Origin: an uncultured Cellvibrio sp.
Lineage (GTDB): Bacteria > Pseudomonadota > Gammaproteobacteria > Pseudomonadales > Cellvibrionaceae
Direction: 5' to 3'
Length of the DNA: 64,000 nt
NCBI GenBank assembly: GCA_946481095.1
Contig: CAMLML010000001.1
Location: 1 to 64,000, forward strand
The translations under genes and the position numbers were made by a program. The notes under the pieces were generated by a model, which was not told where the DNA came from, made no database searches, and saw only the letters and a list, made by a program, of their open reading frames with translations. Below, piece by piece: positions 10,100 to 20,400 of the stretch. Position 1 is the stretch's first letter. The number at the start of each line of letters is the position of its first letter.

Positions 10100-10588
10100 G
10101 TGATTATTCGAGATTTTGGTGATGACGACATAGATTCAATTGCCCGAATTTACAACTACTATATAAAAAACACGACAATTACCTTTGAAGAGGTGGAAAT
10201 TAATCCGACAGAAATGTTGGTACGAATTCAAAATATTAAGGCTCTTTTTCCCTTTCTGGTGTGTGAAGACGCCGGTGCTGTTGTCGGCTATGCCTATGCT
10301 ACTAAATGGAAAGACCGATCGGCTTATCGATATACAGCAGAAGTGACTATTTATTTGGATCCGAATCATGTGGGCAAAAAAATCGGGCAGCAACTTTATA
10401 CTGAATTATTGACACAATTGAATTTAAAAAACTTTCACATGCTGCTGGCGTGCATTGCTATTCCTAACGATGCCAGTATTAGGTTACATGAAAAATTTGG
10501 TTTTATTCAAACAGCTTATTTTAAAGAGGTGGGATTTAAATTTAACCAATGGTTGGATGTGGGTTATTGGTCAAAAGTGTTGAATTGA
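10100..10588 (+). CDS. GNAT-family N-acetyltransferase (phosphinothricin acetyltransferase-like)
   Basis: 162 residues from the GTG at 10100, which lies six bases after an AGGGG ribosome site; the ATG at 10094 abuts that site and is less likely. The single GNAT domain shows the acetyl-CoA motif A region (AEVTIYLDPNHVGKKIGQQL) and a C-terminal NDASIRLHEKFGF segment, as in the Pat/MnaT branch that acetylates small amino-acid-like amines such as phosphinothricin or methionine sulfoximine. The substrate is not predictable from sequence alone. It lies between the ribosomal terminator and the PKS/NRPS genes, 215 bases upstream of them, so it could be a tailoring or self-protection enzyme for that product or an unrelated housekeeping gene. 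Confidence 0.85.
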   Translation: MIIRDFGDDDIDSIARIYNYYIKNTTITFEEVEINPTEMLVRIQNIKALFPFLVCEDAGAVVGYAYATKWKDRSAYRYTAEVTIYLDPNHVGKKIGQQLYTELLTQLNLKNFHMLLACIAIPNDASIRLHEKFGFIQTAYFKEVGFKFNQWLDVGYWSKVLN

Positions 10589-10632
10589 TAATTGCAGGGT
10601 AATGAACTTAACTGAATGATAAATAAGGATAG

Positions 10633-10652
10633 ATTGGTCTGTGTAAACCAAT
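10633..10652. promoter_or_regulatory. Inverted repeat upstream of the PKS/NRPS operon
   Basis: ATTGGT (10633-10638) and ACCAAT (10647-10652) form a perfect six-base inverted repeat with an eight-base centre, about 150 bases upstream of the first megasynthase gene. It could be a regulator-binding operator. The rest of the 10589-10803 spacer is AT-rich with no recognisable promoter pair. Confidence 0.35.
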
Positions 10653-10803
10653 TCGACACTAAGAAAAACACTGTTAATTACTATTTATTTCATGATCATA
10701 AGCGTGTATTTTTGCAGGGTTGTTTTTTGGTCAGTTGTGTAGACAGTATTCGCAGCTGTCACGATTCATGTCATTTTTGTTTGTTAGCTTCAGGGCTGGA
10801 TTT

Positions 10804-13800
10804 ATGGATACGAATGTACACTCAGCACCCTTATTTCTGGATCTGTTTGAATTTACACTGAAAAAACATCCTAACCGACCAGCCTTGGCGGGTGAGTTTT
10901 CAGAAAATTCAGGGGTATCCTCGGGGCAGGTGACTTACGCCGAACTGGATAGGCAGGCCGCACTCATTATTACTGCTTTAAAACAACAGGGCGTATCGGC
11001 AGGCGGGGTGGTTGCCATACATGCCAATTCACGCTCCCGTGCCATAGCATCGATGATTGCCGTATTGCGTTCAGGGTGCGCCTATCTGCCGCTGGATCCT
11101 GTTTATCCTGCCGAACGTTTAAATTATATGGTTACTAATGCAGATACCGGCATAGTGATTAGCGACAACGACGATTTTATTCCCGCGTCTACAAAAAGGT
11201 TGGATCTACGTTTAATTAATTGGAATGAGCTGCCGCAAGCGAGTGAATCCATAACCATAGATCCCGCCAGCGATGCCTATATTATTTACACCTCGGGATC
11301 GACAGGTAGGCCCAAAGGTGTGCGCATGAATCATGGCACATTGAATAATTTGATTCGTTGGCAAAATGCACATTATGGAAGTGATGAGTGTTTTCGTACA
11401 CTACAGTTTTCGTCTTTAAGTTTTGATGTGTCATTTCAGGAAATATTTGCGACCTTTGCACAAGGTGGATGTTTATTTCTGATTCACAATCAAACCAAGC
11501 AAGATTTCCGCGCATTGCTGACTTTTATTGATCAGCAAAAAATTGAACGAATTTTTTTACCTTACATTGCATTGTTACAATTATTGCAATGGGCGAATCG
11601 TTTGCAGCTATTCCCGCAGTCATTACGTGAAGTGATTACCGCTGGTGAGCAGTTGGTGGTAAGTGACGATCTCAAAAAAGCATTTAAAGCAATTCCACAT
11701 GCACGATTAAGCAATCAATATGGTCCATCAGAATCACACGTAGTGACGGAATATATTTTGAGCGCTGAAATTGACTCATGGGAAGCTATCCCTCCTATAG
11801 GTAAAGCTATAGATCAAGCTGACATTCTGTTACTGGATGAAAATCTGCAACCGGTTTCCGATGGAGAGTCCGGCGAATTATTTATCGCAGGCCCGGTGTT
11901 GGCTAATGGTTATATCAACAATCCGGATGAGACGGCAAAGCGTTTTGTTAATTTGAATATTTCCGGCAAAACTATTTCAGCTTATCGAACCGGTGATATC
12001 GCATCGCGACGTGAAGATGGCAATATTATTTACAAGGGTCGAATCGACAGTCAGGTGAAAATCAGCGGCTATCGGGTTGAGTTGAGTGAAGTCGAAGCGA
12101 AATTGCTGGATACGCATCTGCTGGATGAAGTAGCTGTTGCGGTTCGTGAAGTGCGCGGAAACAAACATCTGGTCGCTTTTGTAGTTGCACAGCAGGATAA
12201 ATTTTCACTGGATCAGTTAAAGGCAAAATTGGAAATTGATTTGCCACATTACATGCAACCAGGTGAGTACCATTTATTGCCTGCGCTATTAAAAACCCCA
12301 ACCGGAAAAATTGATCGTAAAAGCATGTTGGAGCTGTTGATTGCGAATGAATCCAGCAGTCAACCATCAACGCAAAAAAACGTGCCTGTCAATCAACAAA
12401 TCCTTGCGATTATTCGTCGCGAAATTCGCCAGCCATCGGCGCAGCTTTCCGATAATTTAATTCAACAGGGAATGGATTCACTTGCAGCCAATCGAATTGC
12501 TGCTGCGCTTTATGACGAATTGGGTTTATCTGTACCTGCTTATGCTTTATTCCAGCATCGTAGTATTAAGCGTTTTATTGATCACGCTACTCGCAGTACG
12601 CAAGTGTCAGATGCTGCACAGGCGCACGAAAAATCGGCTGATGCGGAAGTGGCAATCATTGGTATGGCAGTGAATGTTCCCGGTGCGGATAGATTGGAAA
12701 ATTTTTGGCAGAATCTGGTTGATGCACGTGAATCAGTGCATTACTTCGAGCCTAATAAAAATGACAGGGTAAATGCGCGAGGAATATTAAAAGATCCATT
12801 GGGCTTCGACGAACAGTTTTTTGAAATGACGCCGGTCGAGGCGCGTTTTATTGATCCACAACAAAGGTTGTTGCTGGAGTTATCCTGGCAAGCTTTGGAA
12901 AATGCAGGCTATTCACCAAAAGATTTTCCCGGTCGTATTGGCATTTATTGCGGTACTGGAAACAATTCTTACTATCTAAATAATGTGCTGAAAAATCCCG
13001 ATGAGTTAGAGGGGTTCGGTGCATTCCAGGCAATGATCGCCAACGAAAAAGATTATTGCGCAACGCGTATTGCCTACAAATTAAATTTGGTTGGTCCGGC
13101 AATTGCTGTTCATAGTGCATGCTCAACCTCTTTGGTTGCGGTGTGTCATGCTGTTGAAGCAATTCGTTCCGGACAATGTGATATAGCAATTGCAGGTGGA
13201 GCATCACTCACATTTCCGCAGCAGCAACCTTATGAATATCAGGAAGGCAGTATTTATTCGCGAGATGGGCATACGCGTACATTTGATCGTGATAGTTCGG
13301 GAACTGTATTCAGTGACGGCGCAGGCCTGGTTGTGTTGAAACGTTTGGATTTCGCGCAACAGGATGGCGATGCCATTTATGCATCTGTAATAGGTGTTGC
13401 GATTAACAATGATGGTGCCGATAAAGCCAGTTTTTCTGCGCCCAGCGTTGAAGGGCAAAAACACGTGATTATGGCAGCGCAACAAAATGCAGGTATTCAA
13501 CCACATGAGTTGGGATATGTTGAGGCGCATGGCACAGCAACGCCGATTGGTGATCCGATTGAAGTGGCTGCATTAACTGCAGCATTTGGTGGTGTGAATG
13601 CGGCTCGACATACTTGCAAATTAGGTTCGGTAAAAAGTAATTTCGGGCATTTAACTGCCGCTGCCGGTGTCGTTGGCATGATCAAATCGGCATTGGCGAT
13701 TGATAATAATTTAATTCCTGCCAACTTAAATTTTGTAAAACCCAATCCTGCTTTGGCGTTGGAAACCAGCCCGTTTGTAATTGCCAGTCAGTCTTCTTCC

Positions 13801-16800
13801 TGGAATCAACCGACATCAAAACGTATTGCGGGTGTGAGTTCATTCGGCATTGGTGGAACCAACGCCCATGTAATTTTACGTGGTGTGGATACAGAGGAAA
13901 CTGCTTCACAATCACCGCGTTGGATTCCATTATGTTTGAGTGCGAATAGTTCACCTGCATTGTCAGCGTCTATTGATCAATTAAAAGGTGCGGCACAAAA
14001 ACACAATTTTAATGCAGCCGATTTAGCCGGGTTATTGGCAAGATATCGTGCTGCATTTCACTACCGCAATGCTGTCGCTGTTGATCCGCAAAAAACCTTG
14101 GTGGATTTGCTTGCACAAGTTACAGCGAATGATGAGCCTGTGGCGAGTATAGAAAATATTGTATTTTCTTTTCCGGGACAGGGTAGTCAGGTTGCCACTA
14201 TGGGCGCTGAACTCTATGAAGATGTTGAGTCTTTCCGTGTGGCGATTGATCAGGCTGACGAAATTTTGCAGCAAGAGTATCAAATCGATTTGAAAGCCTT
14301 GCTCTTCTCAAGTGATGCAGATTTAAAATCCACACTGCACACGCAAATTGTTCTGTTCTCTGTTGGTTATGCTTTATCACAAACCTTGATTGATTTGGGC
14401 ATTCAACCACAGGCTGCGATTGGTCACAGTATTGGCGAATTGGCAGCAGCCGTGGTTGCCGGTGTTTTTGATTTGCCAACGGGTTTGCGATTGGTGGTGA
14501 CTCGCGGTCGCGCTATGCAATCACAGCCTGCCGGAGCCATGATTGCTGTGCGTGAGCCTGCATTGGCAGTTGAAAAATATTTGAGTCAGGATTTGGTTGT
14601 TGCCGCACAAAACACGCCTGAATCTTGCACGCTTGCAGGCAGCTTTGATGCGATTGCTAAAGTGAGTCAGCAGTTAAGCGCTGATGGTATTAAGTTTAAG
14701 TTACTCGAAACCTCACATGCTTTTCACTCGCCTTCAATGGATGGTGCAAAAAAAATATTGGCAGAGTTAAATGATGTGAAATTCAATCCTCCGCAAATTC
14801 CATTTATTTCTTGCGTGACGGGTGATTGGATTGCGCCTGAACAAGCAATTGATATTCATTACTGGGCAAATCAATTACGTCAGCCAGTAAAATTTTATCA
14901 AGGTATTCAAACCTTATCGCAAATGCCGAATTTGCTGGTGATTGAATGCGGGCCGCAACGCACTGTATCAGGAATGATGTTGCAAACTTTGCCGGAAAAA
15001 TCCGATTTACATTTAATCCATTTGTTATCTGCTGCGGGCCAATCCGGAAAAGAATTGGTTGGCTTCAGTCAATCACTCGGCGACATTTGGGCTTTGGGTG
15101 TTGATGTGCAATGGCCTGCTACGCGCATTAATCGCAACGCATTTAAATTTTTACCACCTTATCCGTTCCAACATAAAACACATGTAATAGAACCAGCACA
15201 GGTTTTGCAACAAACACAATCCATTTCAACGACAGGGACTGCCGTCCTCGAAACTCCAAAGGTAATTAGCATGAAAGACGCCATTATTTCGCAATTGGAA
15301 AATTTATTCTCTGATATTTCCGGCATGGATTTGCATAACGCAGATCGCAGCGCTGGATTTTTTGAGTTGGGGTTGGATTCGCTGTTGTTGACGCAATCGA
15401 CTTTAAAATTAAAAAAACAATTCAAGGTTCAAGTGAGCTTTCGTCAGTTACTGAATGAGTGCAATAACTTCAGCAGCCTTGCAGACTATTTGGTGGCGCA
15501 AGGCGTTGCGATTGATGTTCCGGCTACAGTTGCTCCAGCAACTGTTTCCACTCCGGTTGCTGCTCCTGCAATGCAAATGGCTCCACAATCTGCGCCCGGC
15601 TTTGCTGCAACGAATATTGCTCCACAATTTGCAATGCCTGCTGATGGAAATGTGATTGCACTGTTGCAACAACAAATGCAATTGCTGCAAGGGCAGTTGG
15701 CTTTGTTGGCTGGCGGCGTAGTGCCCACTCATGTACCTGCAATTGCTGCCAGTCCTGTTGCCATAGCGCAAGCATCAGCTCCGCAGGCGTCTGCACCTGC
15801 AACAAAAGAATCAGCGGTGAAACCTTTTGGTGCCGGGACACGAATTAATGTTAAACGCTCCAATGATATGACGCCAAAACAAAAAGCCAATCTGGAAACT
15901 TTGACGGCGCGTTACACAACTAAATTTAAAAGTTCTAAAGCCTTTGCTCAAAACAATCGCAAACAATTGGCTGATCCGCGCGTGGTATCCGGTTTCCGCA
16001 ACACGCTGAAAGAATTAATTTTCCCGATTGTGGTTGAGCGCTCAGAAGGTGCTTATTTGTGGGATATAGATGGCACGCGTTTTATTGATATCACTTGTGG
16101 TTTCGGTTCCAACTTTTTTGGTAACGGTGCAGATTTCATTCGTCAAGCCGTACACCAACAATTGGATACAGGATATGAAATTGGTCCACAACATCCATTG
16201 ATGGGTGAAGTGTCTCGATTATTCTGTGAAGTGACAGGCAATGAGCGTGCTGCATTTTGTAATACCGGGTCTGAAGCAGTGATTGGCGCGGTTCGTTTGG
16301 CACGAACTGTGACGGCGAAAGAAAAAATTGTGATTTTCGAAAATGACTATCATGGTATTAATGATGAGGTTATTGTTTCTCGCGGTGCTAATGGTTTATC
16401 GACACCCGCTGCAGCCGGTATTCCTGAAGCGTCGGTTGAGAACGTTATAGTGTTGGATTACGGCGATGAAAAATCCTTGGACTACATTCGTGACAATGCT
16501 GATGATATTGCAGCACTATTAATTGAACCCGTACAAAGCCGTTATCCGGAATTGCAGCCGCGCGAATTTTTAAAGAAAGCGCGTCAATTGTGTACCGATA
16601 ATAATATCGCTTTTATTTTTGATGAGGTCATTACTGGTTTCCGTATTCATCCACGCGGTGCACAGGGCTTCTACGGTATTGATGCCGACATTTGTACATA
16701 TGGAAAAATTGTTGGTGGTGGGTTACCTGTTGGTGTTATCGGTGGCAAAAAAGAATTTATGGATGCGCTGGATGGCGGTCAATGGCAATACGGTGACAGC

Positions 16801-17412
16801 TCTTCACCGGAAGTTGGCGTGACTTATTTCGCCGGTACTTTTGTTCGCCATCCATTAGTGCTTGCTGCTGCGCAGGTGGTATTGAAAAAAATCAAAGCGG
16901 AACCTCATTTGCAGGATTGGTTGAATGCACGTGCGGATCGCATGGTAAAAGAAATCAATGACTATGCTGCAATGGTGGGCGCGCCGGTAAAAATTGCCAA
17001 CTGCGGTTCCATGTGCAAAATCAAAATTCCTCAAGAAATTCCTTACGAAGAGTTGATTTATATTTTGTTGCGCGAAAAAGGCATTCATGTGTGGGATGCT
17101 CGCCCAACTTTTATTACCACCGCGCACAGTGATGAGGATTTGGCTTACATAGTCAAAGCCTTTAAAGAATCGATTGATGAAATGTTGTTGATGGAGTTTT
17201 TTCCCCCTGCGGAAACTACCAAAAAAAATAATACGCAAGCTGAAGTGAAAGTTTCGGCGGCTGATCCTGAACAGCCAATCAGTGACTATCAACAAAAACA
17301 TTTTTCGCCACCTGTTCCCGGTGCAAAATTAGGTCGCGACGAGCAAGGGCGTGCAGTCTGGTTTGTGCCATTAAAATCGGATCCAACACAATTTGAAAAG
17401 TGGCAAGGATAA
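10804..17412 (+). CDS. Hybrid NRPS/type I PKS with aminotransferase (A-PCP-KS-AT-ACP-AMT)
   Basis: 2202 residues from the ATG at 10804; an upstream TTG frame would add 28 untypical residues. Domains in order: adenylation (TSGSTG near residue 163, QYGPSESHVV, TGKIDRK); carrier with GMDSL, Ser about 559; ketosynthase with Cys773 in HSACSTS, His909 (EAHGTA) and His949 (KSNFGH); acyltransferase with GHSIGE (Ser1209) and HAFH (1305-1308), the malonyl-CoA signature; carrier with GLDSL, Ser1526; an Ala/Pro/Gln-rich linker; a class III PLP aminotransferase with Lys1968 (TYGKIVGGG). No KR, DH or ER. The order matches the first enzyme of iturin/mycosubtilin synthesis: an acyl starter is extended by malonate and the beta-keto group becomes a beta-amine. 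The adenylation pocket read by eye is close to proline codes, so the starter may be an amino acid rather than a fatty acid. The C-terminal tail (GAKLGRDEQGRAVWF) is the usual linker to a condensation domain, found here on the next protein. Confidence 0.93.
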   Translation: MDTNVHSAPLFLDLFEFTLKKHPNRPALAGEFSENSGVSSGQVTYAELDRQAALIITALKQQGVSAGGVVAIHANSRSRAIASMIAVLRSGCAYLPLDPVYPAERLNYMVTNADTGIVISDNDDFIPASTKRLDLRLINWNELPQASESITIDPASDAYIIYTSGSTGRPKGVRMNHGTLNNLIRWQNAHYGSDECFRTLQFSSLSFDVSFQEIFATFAQGGCLFLIHNQTKQDFRALLTFIDQQKIERIFLPYIALLQLLQWANRLQLFPQSLREVITAGEQLVVSDDLKKAFKAIPHARLSNQYGPSESHVVTEYILSAEIDSWEAIPPIGKAIDQADILLLDENLQPVSDGESGELFIAGPVLANGYINNPDETAKRFVNLNISGKTISAYRTGDIASRREDGNIIYKGRIDSQVKISGYRVELSEVEAKLLDTHLLDEVAVAVREVRGNKHLVAFVVAQQDKFSLDQLKAKLEIDLPHYMQPGEYHLLPALLKTPTGKIDRKSMLELLIANESSSQPSTQKNVPVNQQILAIIRREIRQPSAQLSDNLIQQGMDSLAANRIAAALYDELGLSVPAYALFQHRSIKRFIDHATRSTQVSDAAQAHEKSADAEVAIIGMAVNVPGADRLENFWQNLVDARESVHYFEPNKNDRVNARGILKDPLGFDEQFFEMTPVEARFIDPQQRLLLELSWQALENAGYSPKDFPGRIGIYCGTGNNSYYLNNVLKNPDELEGFGAFQAMIANEKDYCATRIAYKLNLVGPAIAVHSACSTSLVAVCHAVEAIRSGQCDIAIAGGASLTFPQQQPYEYQEGSIYSRDGHTRTFDRDSSGTVFSDGAGLVVLKRLDFAQQDGDAIYASVIGVAINNDGADKASFSAPSVEGQKHVIMAAQQNAGIQPHELGYVEAHGTATPIGDPIEVAALTAAFGGVNAARHTCKLGSVKSNFGHLTAAAGVVGMIKSALAIDNNLIPANLNFVKPNPALALETSPFVIASQSSSWNQPTSKRIAGVSSFGIGGTNAHVILRGVDTEETASQSPRWIPLCLSANSSPALSASIDQLKGAAQKHNFNAADLAGLLARYRAAFHYRNAVAVDPQKTLVDLLAQVTANDEPVASIENIVFSFPGQGSQVATMGAELYEDVESFRVAIDQADEILQQEYQIDLKALLFSSDADLKSTLHTQIVLFSVGYALSQTLIDLGIQPQAAIGHSIGELAAAVVAGVFDLPTGLRLVVTRGRAMQSQPAGAMIAVREPALAVEKYLSQDLVVAAQNTPESCTLAGSFDAIAKVSQQLSADGIKFKLLETSHAFHSPSMDGAKKILAELNDVKFNPPQIPFISCVTGDWIAPEQAIDIHYWANQLRQPVKFYQGIQTLSQMPNLLVIECGPQRTVSGMMLQTLPEKSDLHLIHLLSAAGQSGKELVGFSQSLGDIWALGVDVQWPATRINRNAFKFLPPYPFQHKTHVIEPAQVLQQTQSISTTGTAVLETPKVISMKDAIISQLENLFSDISGMDLHNADRSAGFFELGLDSLLLTQSTLKLKKQFKVQVSFRQLLNECNNFSSLADYLVAQGVAIDVPATVAPATVSTPVAAPAMQMAPQSAPGFAATNIAPQFAMPADGNVIALLQQQMQLLQGQLALLAGGVVPTHVPAIAASPVAIAQASAPQASAPATKESAVKPFGAGTRINVKRSNDMTPKQKANLETLTARYTTKFKSSKAFAQNNRKQLADPRVVSGFRNTLKELIFPIVVERSEGAYLWDIDGTRFIDITCGFGSNFFGNGADFIRQAVHQQLDTGYEIGPQHPLMGEVSRLFCEVTGNERAAFCNTGSEAVIGAVRLARTVTAKEKIVIFENDYHGINDEVIVSRGANGLSTPAAAGIPEASVENVIVLDYGDEKSLDYIRDNADDIAALLIEPVQSRYPELQPREFLKKARQLCTDNNIAFIFDEVITGFRIHPRGAQGFYGIDADICTYGKIVGGGLPVGVIGGKKEFMDALDGGQWQYGDSSSPEVGVTYFAGTFVRHPLVLAAAQVVLKKIKAEPHLQDWLNARADRMVKEINDYAAMVGAPVKIANCGSMCKIKIPQEIPYEELIYILLREKGIHVWDARPTFITTAHSDEDLAYIVKAFKESIDEMLLMEFFPPAETTKKNNTQAEVKVSAADPEQPISDYQQKHFSPPVPGAKLGRDEQGRAVWFVPLKSDPTQFEKWQG

Positions 17413-17418
17413 TCAATA

Positions 17419-20400
17419 ATGAATCAGGTTCTTGATCGCGTTATTCCGCATGACCCTTTTGCCTTCGGTGAATTGGCAGCTGCTGTACCAACAACAGAAT
17501 CACAGCGCGAAGTTTGGTTAGCATCGCAATTTGGTGATGATGCCAACTGTGCCTTTAATGAATCGGTATTTATTCATTTGCGCGGAGATTTACATTTGCC
17601 CTCATTGGAAGCGGCCATTGTGGATTTGCGTCGTCGTCATGAAGCGCTACGTGGCTGCTTCAGCAGCGATGGTCATGAAATGGTTTTTTACAAAGACCGT
17701 CCCATTCCCTTGGTGAAACACGATTATCAAGCGCAAACACCGACAGAAGCACAACAGCGTTTGCGTGTGCTTTGCAGTGAGCGCGTTGAGCAAGCATTTG
17801 ATTTATTTAATGGGCCTCTGGCGAAATTTGATTTAATTATTTTCGGCCCTAAACAACATACCTTGGTGATGACATTGCATCACTCGGTATGTGATGGTTG
17901 GTCACTCTACGTGATGGCTGACGAGCTCGGTCATTTATATTCTGCGCGTTTGAATCGTCGCTTGGTGGATTTGCCACCCGCTCCCAGTTTTGCTGAATAT
18001 GCTGTGTGGGAACGCGGTGAAGAAACGGCGCAATTGCGTGCGGACAGTTTGCGTTATTGGCAACAAAAATTTGTTAAAGGCGCGCCCACATTGGAATTGC
18101 CCTATGACAATTCCCGCCCTGCGCATCGCAGTTTTGCTGCGCAACGTTTGGATAAGCCGCTAGCCAATGATTTGGTTGCACAGTTGCGCAAATTGGCAGC
18201 TTCCAATCGCAGTACTTTGATCAGCACTTTGATGGCAGGTTATCTCGGTTATATACACAGGTTATCCGGTGCACTGGATATAGTGATCGGTGTTCCCTTC
18301 GCCGGGCAAATGGCAAAAGGTGATCACGCACTAGTGGGTCACTGCGTGAATATTATTCCTTTGTATTTTAATTTGAAGGGTACAGAAAATTTCCGCGATT
18401 TGATTTCGTTAGTGCAACAATCCATGTTGGAAGCCTTCGAGTATCAATATTTAACCTACGGTACTTTATTGCAAACTATTGAGGCGGATCGCGATCCATC
18501 CAAACCACCATTGGTTTCAATTATTTTTAACGTGGACCAGGAAGGTGAAGCCAGTATCGCTTACCAGGGGTTGGATATGGAATTTGGCTCCAATCCGCGT
18601 ACTTTTGAAAACTTTGATTTGAATTTGAATATCACCATGTCTGCCAAAGGCTCAGTGATGGAGGCGACTTACAACACTTCTCTCTGGCGTAAATCGACAA
18701 TGGAGCGTCGATTAACCGAGCTGGAAAGTTTTTACGCTCGTTTGAGTTCCAGCGTCGATCAGCCGTTACGGGATATTGAGTTATTACTCGAATCTGACCG
18801 TAAAATTATCGAAAGTCGATGGCTGGAAACCAAGCGTAATTACCCCTTGGCTACGAGCAGTTTGCATGGATTGGTTGAGCAGGCCGTCGACAGATTTCCT
18901 GACCTGGTTGCAGTTGTCTTCGGAGACAAAAGCCTTACTTATGCGCAATTGGATGAGCAGGCAAACCGACTCGCACACTATCTGATCTCACAAGGTGTGG
19001 GTGCAGAAAGCCTGGTTCCTTTAATGATGGAGCGCTCGCTGGACATGGTGGTAGCACTATGTGCGATTCTAAAGGCAGGCGGCGCCTATTTACCTTTGGA
19101 CTTTGAGCATCCGCAAGAACGCATTAAATATATTCTGGAAGAAGCGAAAGCCAAAATAGTGCTCACTCAAGCTTCTTTTGTCGATAAATTTCCATCGAGC
19201 GTAGATGTTTTGGCGATCGATGAGGCCCAGAAAATCTTGACGCTGCAGCCGCCAACTCGTCCATCATTGACAATCAATTCAGCTCAGCTGGCGTATGTGA
19301 TTTACACCTCGGGTTCTACGGGTAAACCCAAAGGCGTGATGATCGAACATGAGGCGATCTGCACCCATTTATTGTGGATGGATGAAGTTTATAAATTGCA
19401 GACTTCTGACAAAGTTGTGCAGAAAACCCCGTATACCTTCGATGTGTCCGTGTGGGAGTTTTTCCTGCCCTTGATGTCTGGAAGTCAATTAATTATGGCA
19501 AAACCCGGTGGCCATAAAGAAGTGGGTTACTTAATCGAGTTGATTAATGATTATCAAATTACTCACGCGCATTTTGTGCCGTCTATGTTGTATCTGTTTC
19601 TGCAGGATGCCAATGCAGCCAAATGCCCGAGCTTAAAACGAGTGTTGTCTAGCGGCGAAGCAGTCACGAAAGATTTGGAAACCAATTTTTTGTCAGCTTT
19701 TCCTAATGTGGAATATTGGAACCTGTACGGTCCGACTGAGGCTGCAGTAGATGTAACCAGCTGGCTATGTAATGGTGATTCGCCATCAACAGTACCTATC
19801 GGGTTGGCGGTCAGTAACACGCGCTTATATGTTGTTAATGATGCTATGAAATTACAACCTCCGGGCGTTCCCGGGGAGTTGTTAATCGGTGGCCAGCAGG
19901 TAGGGCGCGGTTATCTTAATCGCCCGGATCTAACCGAGCAACGCTTTATCAAAGATCCTTTTGTCAACGACAAGCCAGGCCGTGTTTACCGCACGGGTGA
20001 TTTGGTGCGTATGCGTGATGACGGCGTTATTGAATACATTGGTCGTAATGATTTCCAGGTAAAAGTTCGTGGTCTCCGTATTGAACTGGGGGAAATTGAA
20101 GCTGTCCTGAACCAATATTCTGGCGTGCGGCAATCTGTTGTACTTGCGCGTGAAGATCGCAAAAATGATCAGCGTCTTGTCGCCTATCTGGTGACTAGTG
20201 ATGGAACCGCTCCGGAGTCGAGCAAGCTGCGCGATCATGTGCGTGCTTATTTACCTGACTACATGGTCCCACAGCATTTCGTGACGATGGCAGAGCTGGC
20301 GCTAACGTCCAGCGGCAAGGTCGATCGAAAGGCATTACCTGCACCTGATGTCGGCGAGATTGAGCATAGTAAAATGGTGCTTGCCGAAAATCCTATCGAA

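Noticed and set aside
10100..10588. Phosphinothricin resistance gene
   Set aside because: Family resemblance alone does not show the substrate; many homologues act on other amines.
10616..10861. 81-residue plus-strand frame before the megasynthase
   Set aside because: No family resemblance, weak start, and overlap with the start of the real gene in another frame.
15448..15841. Several minus-strand frames
   Set aside because: They are opposite the Ala/Pro/Gln-rich linker of the first megasynthase, whose biased composition keeps other frames open.
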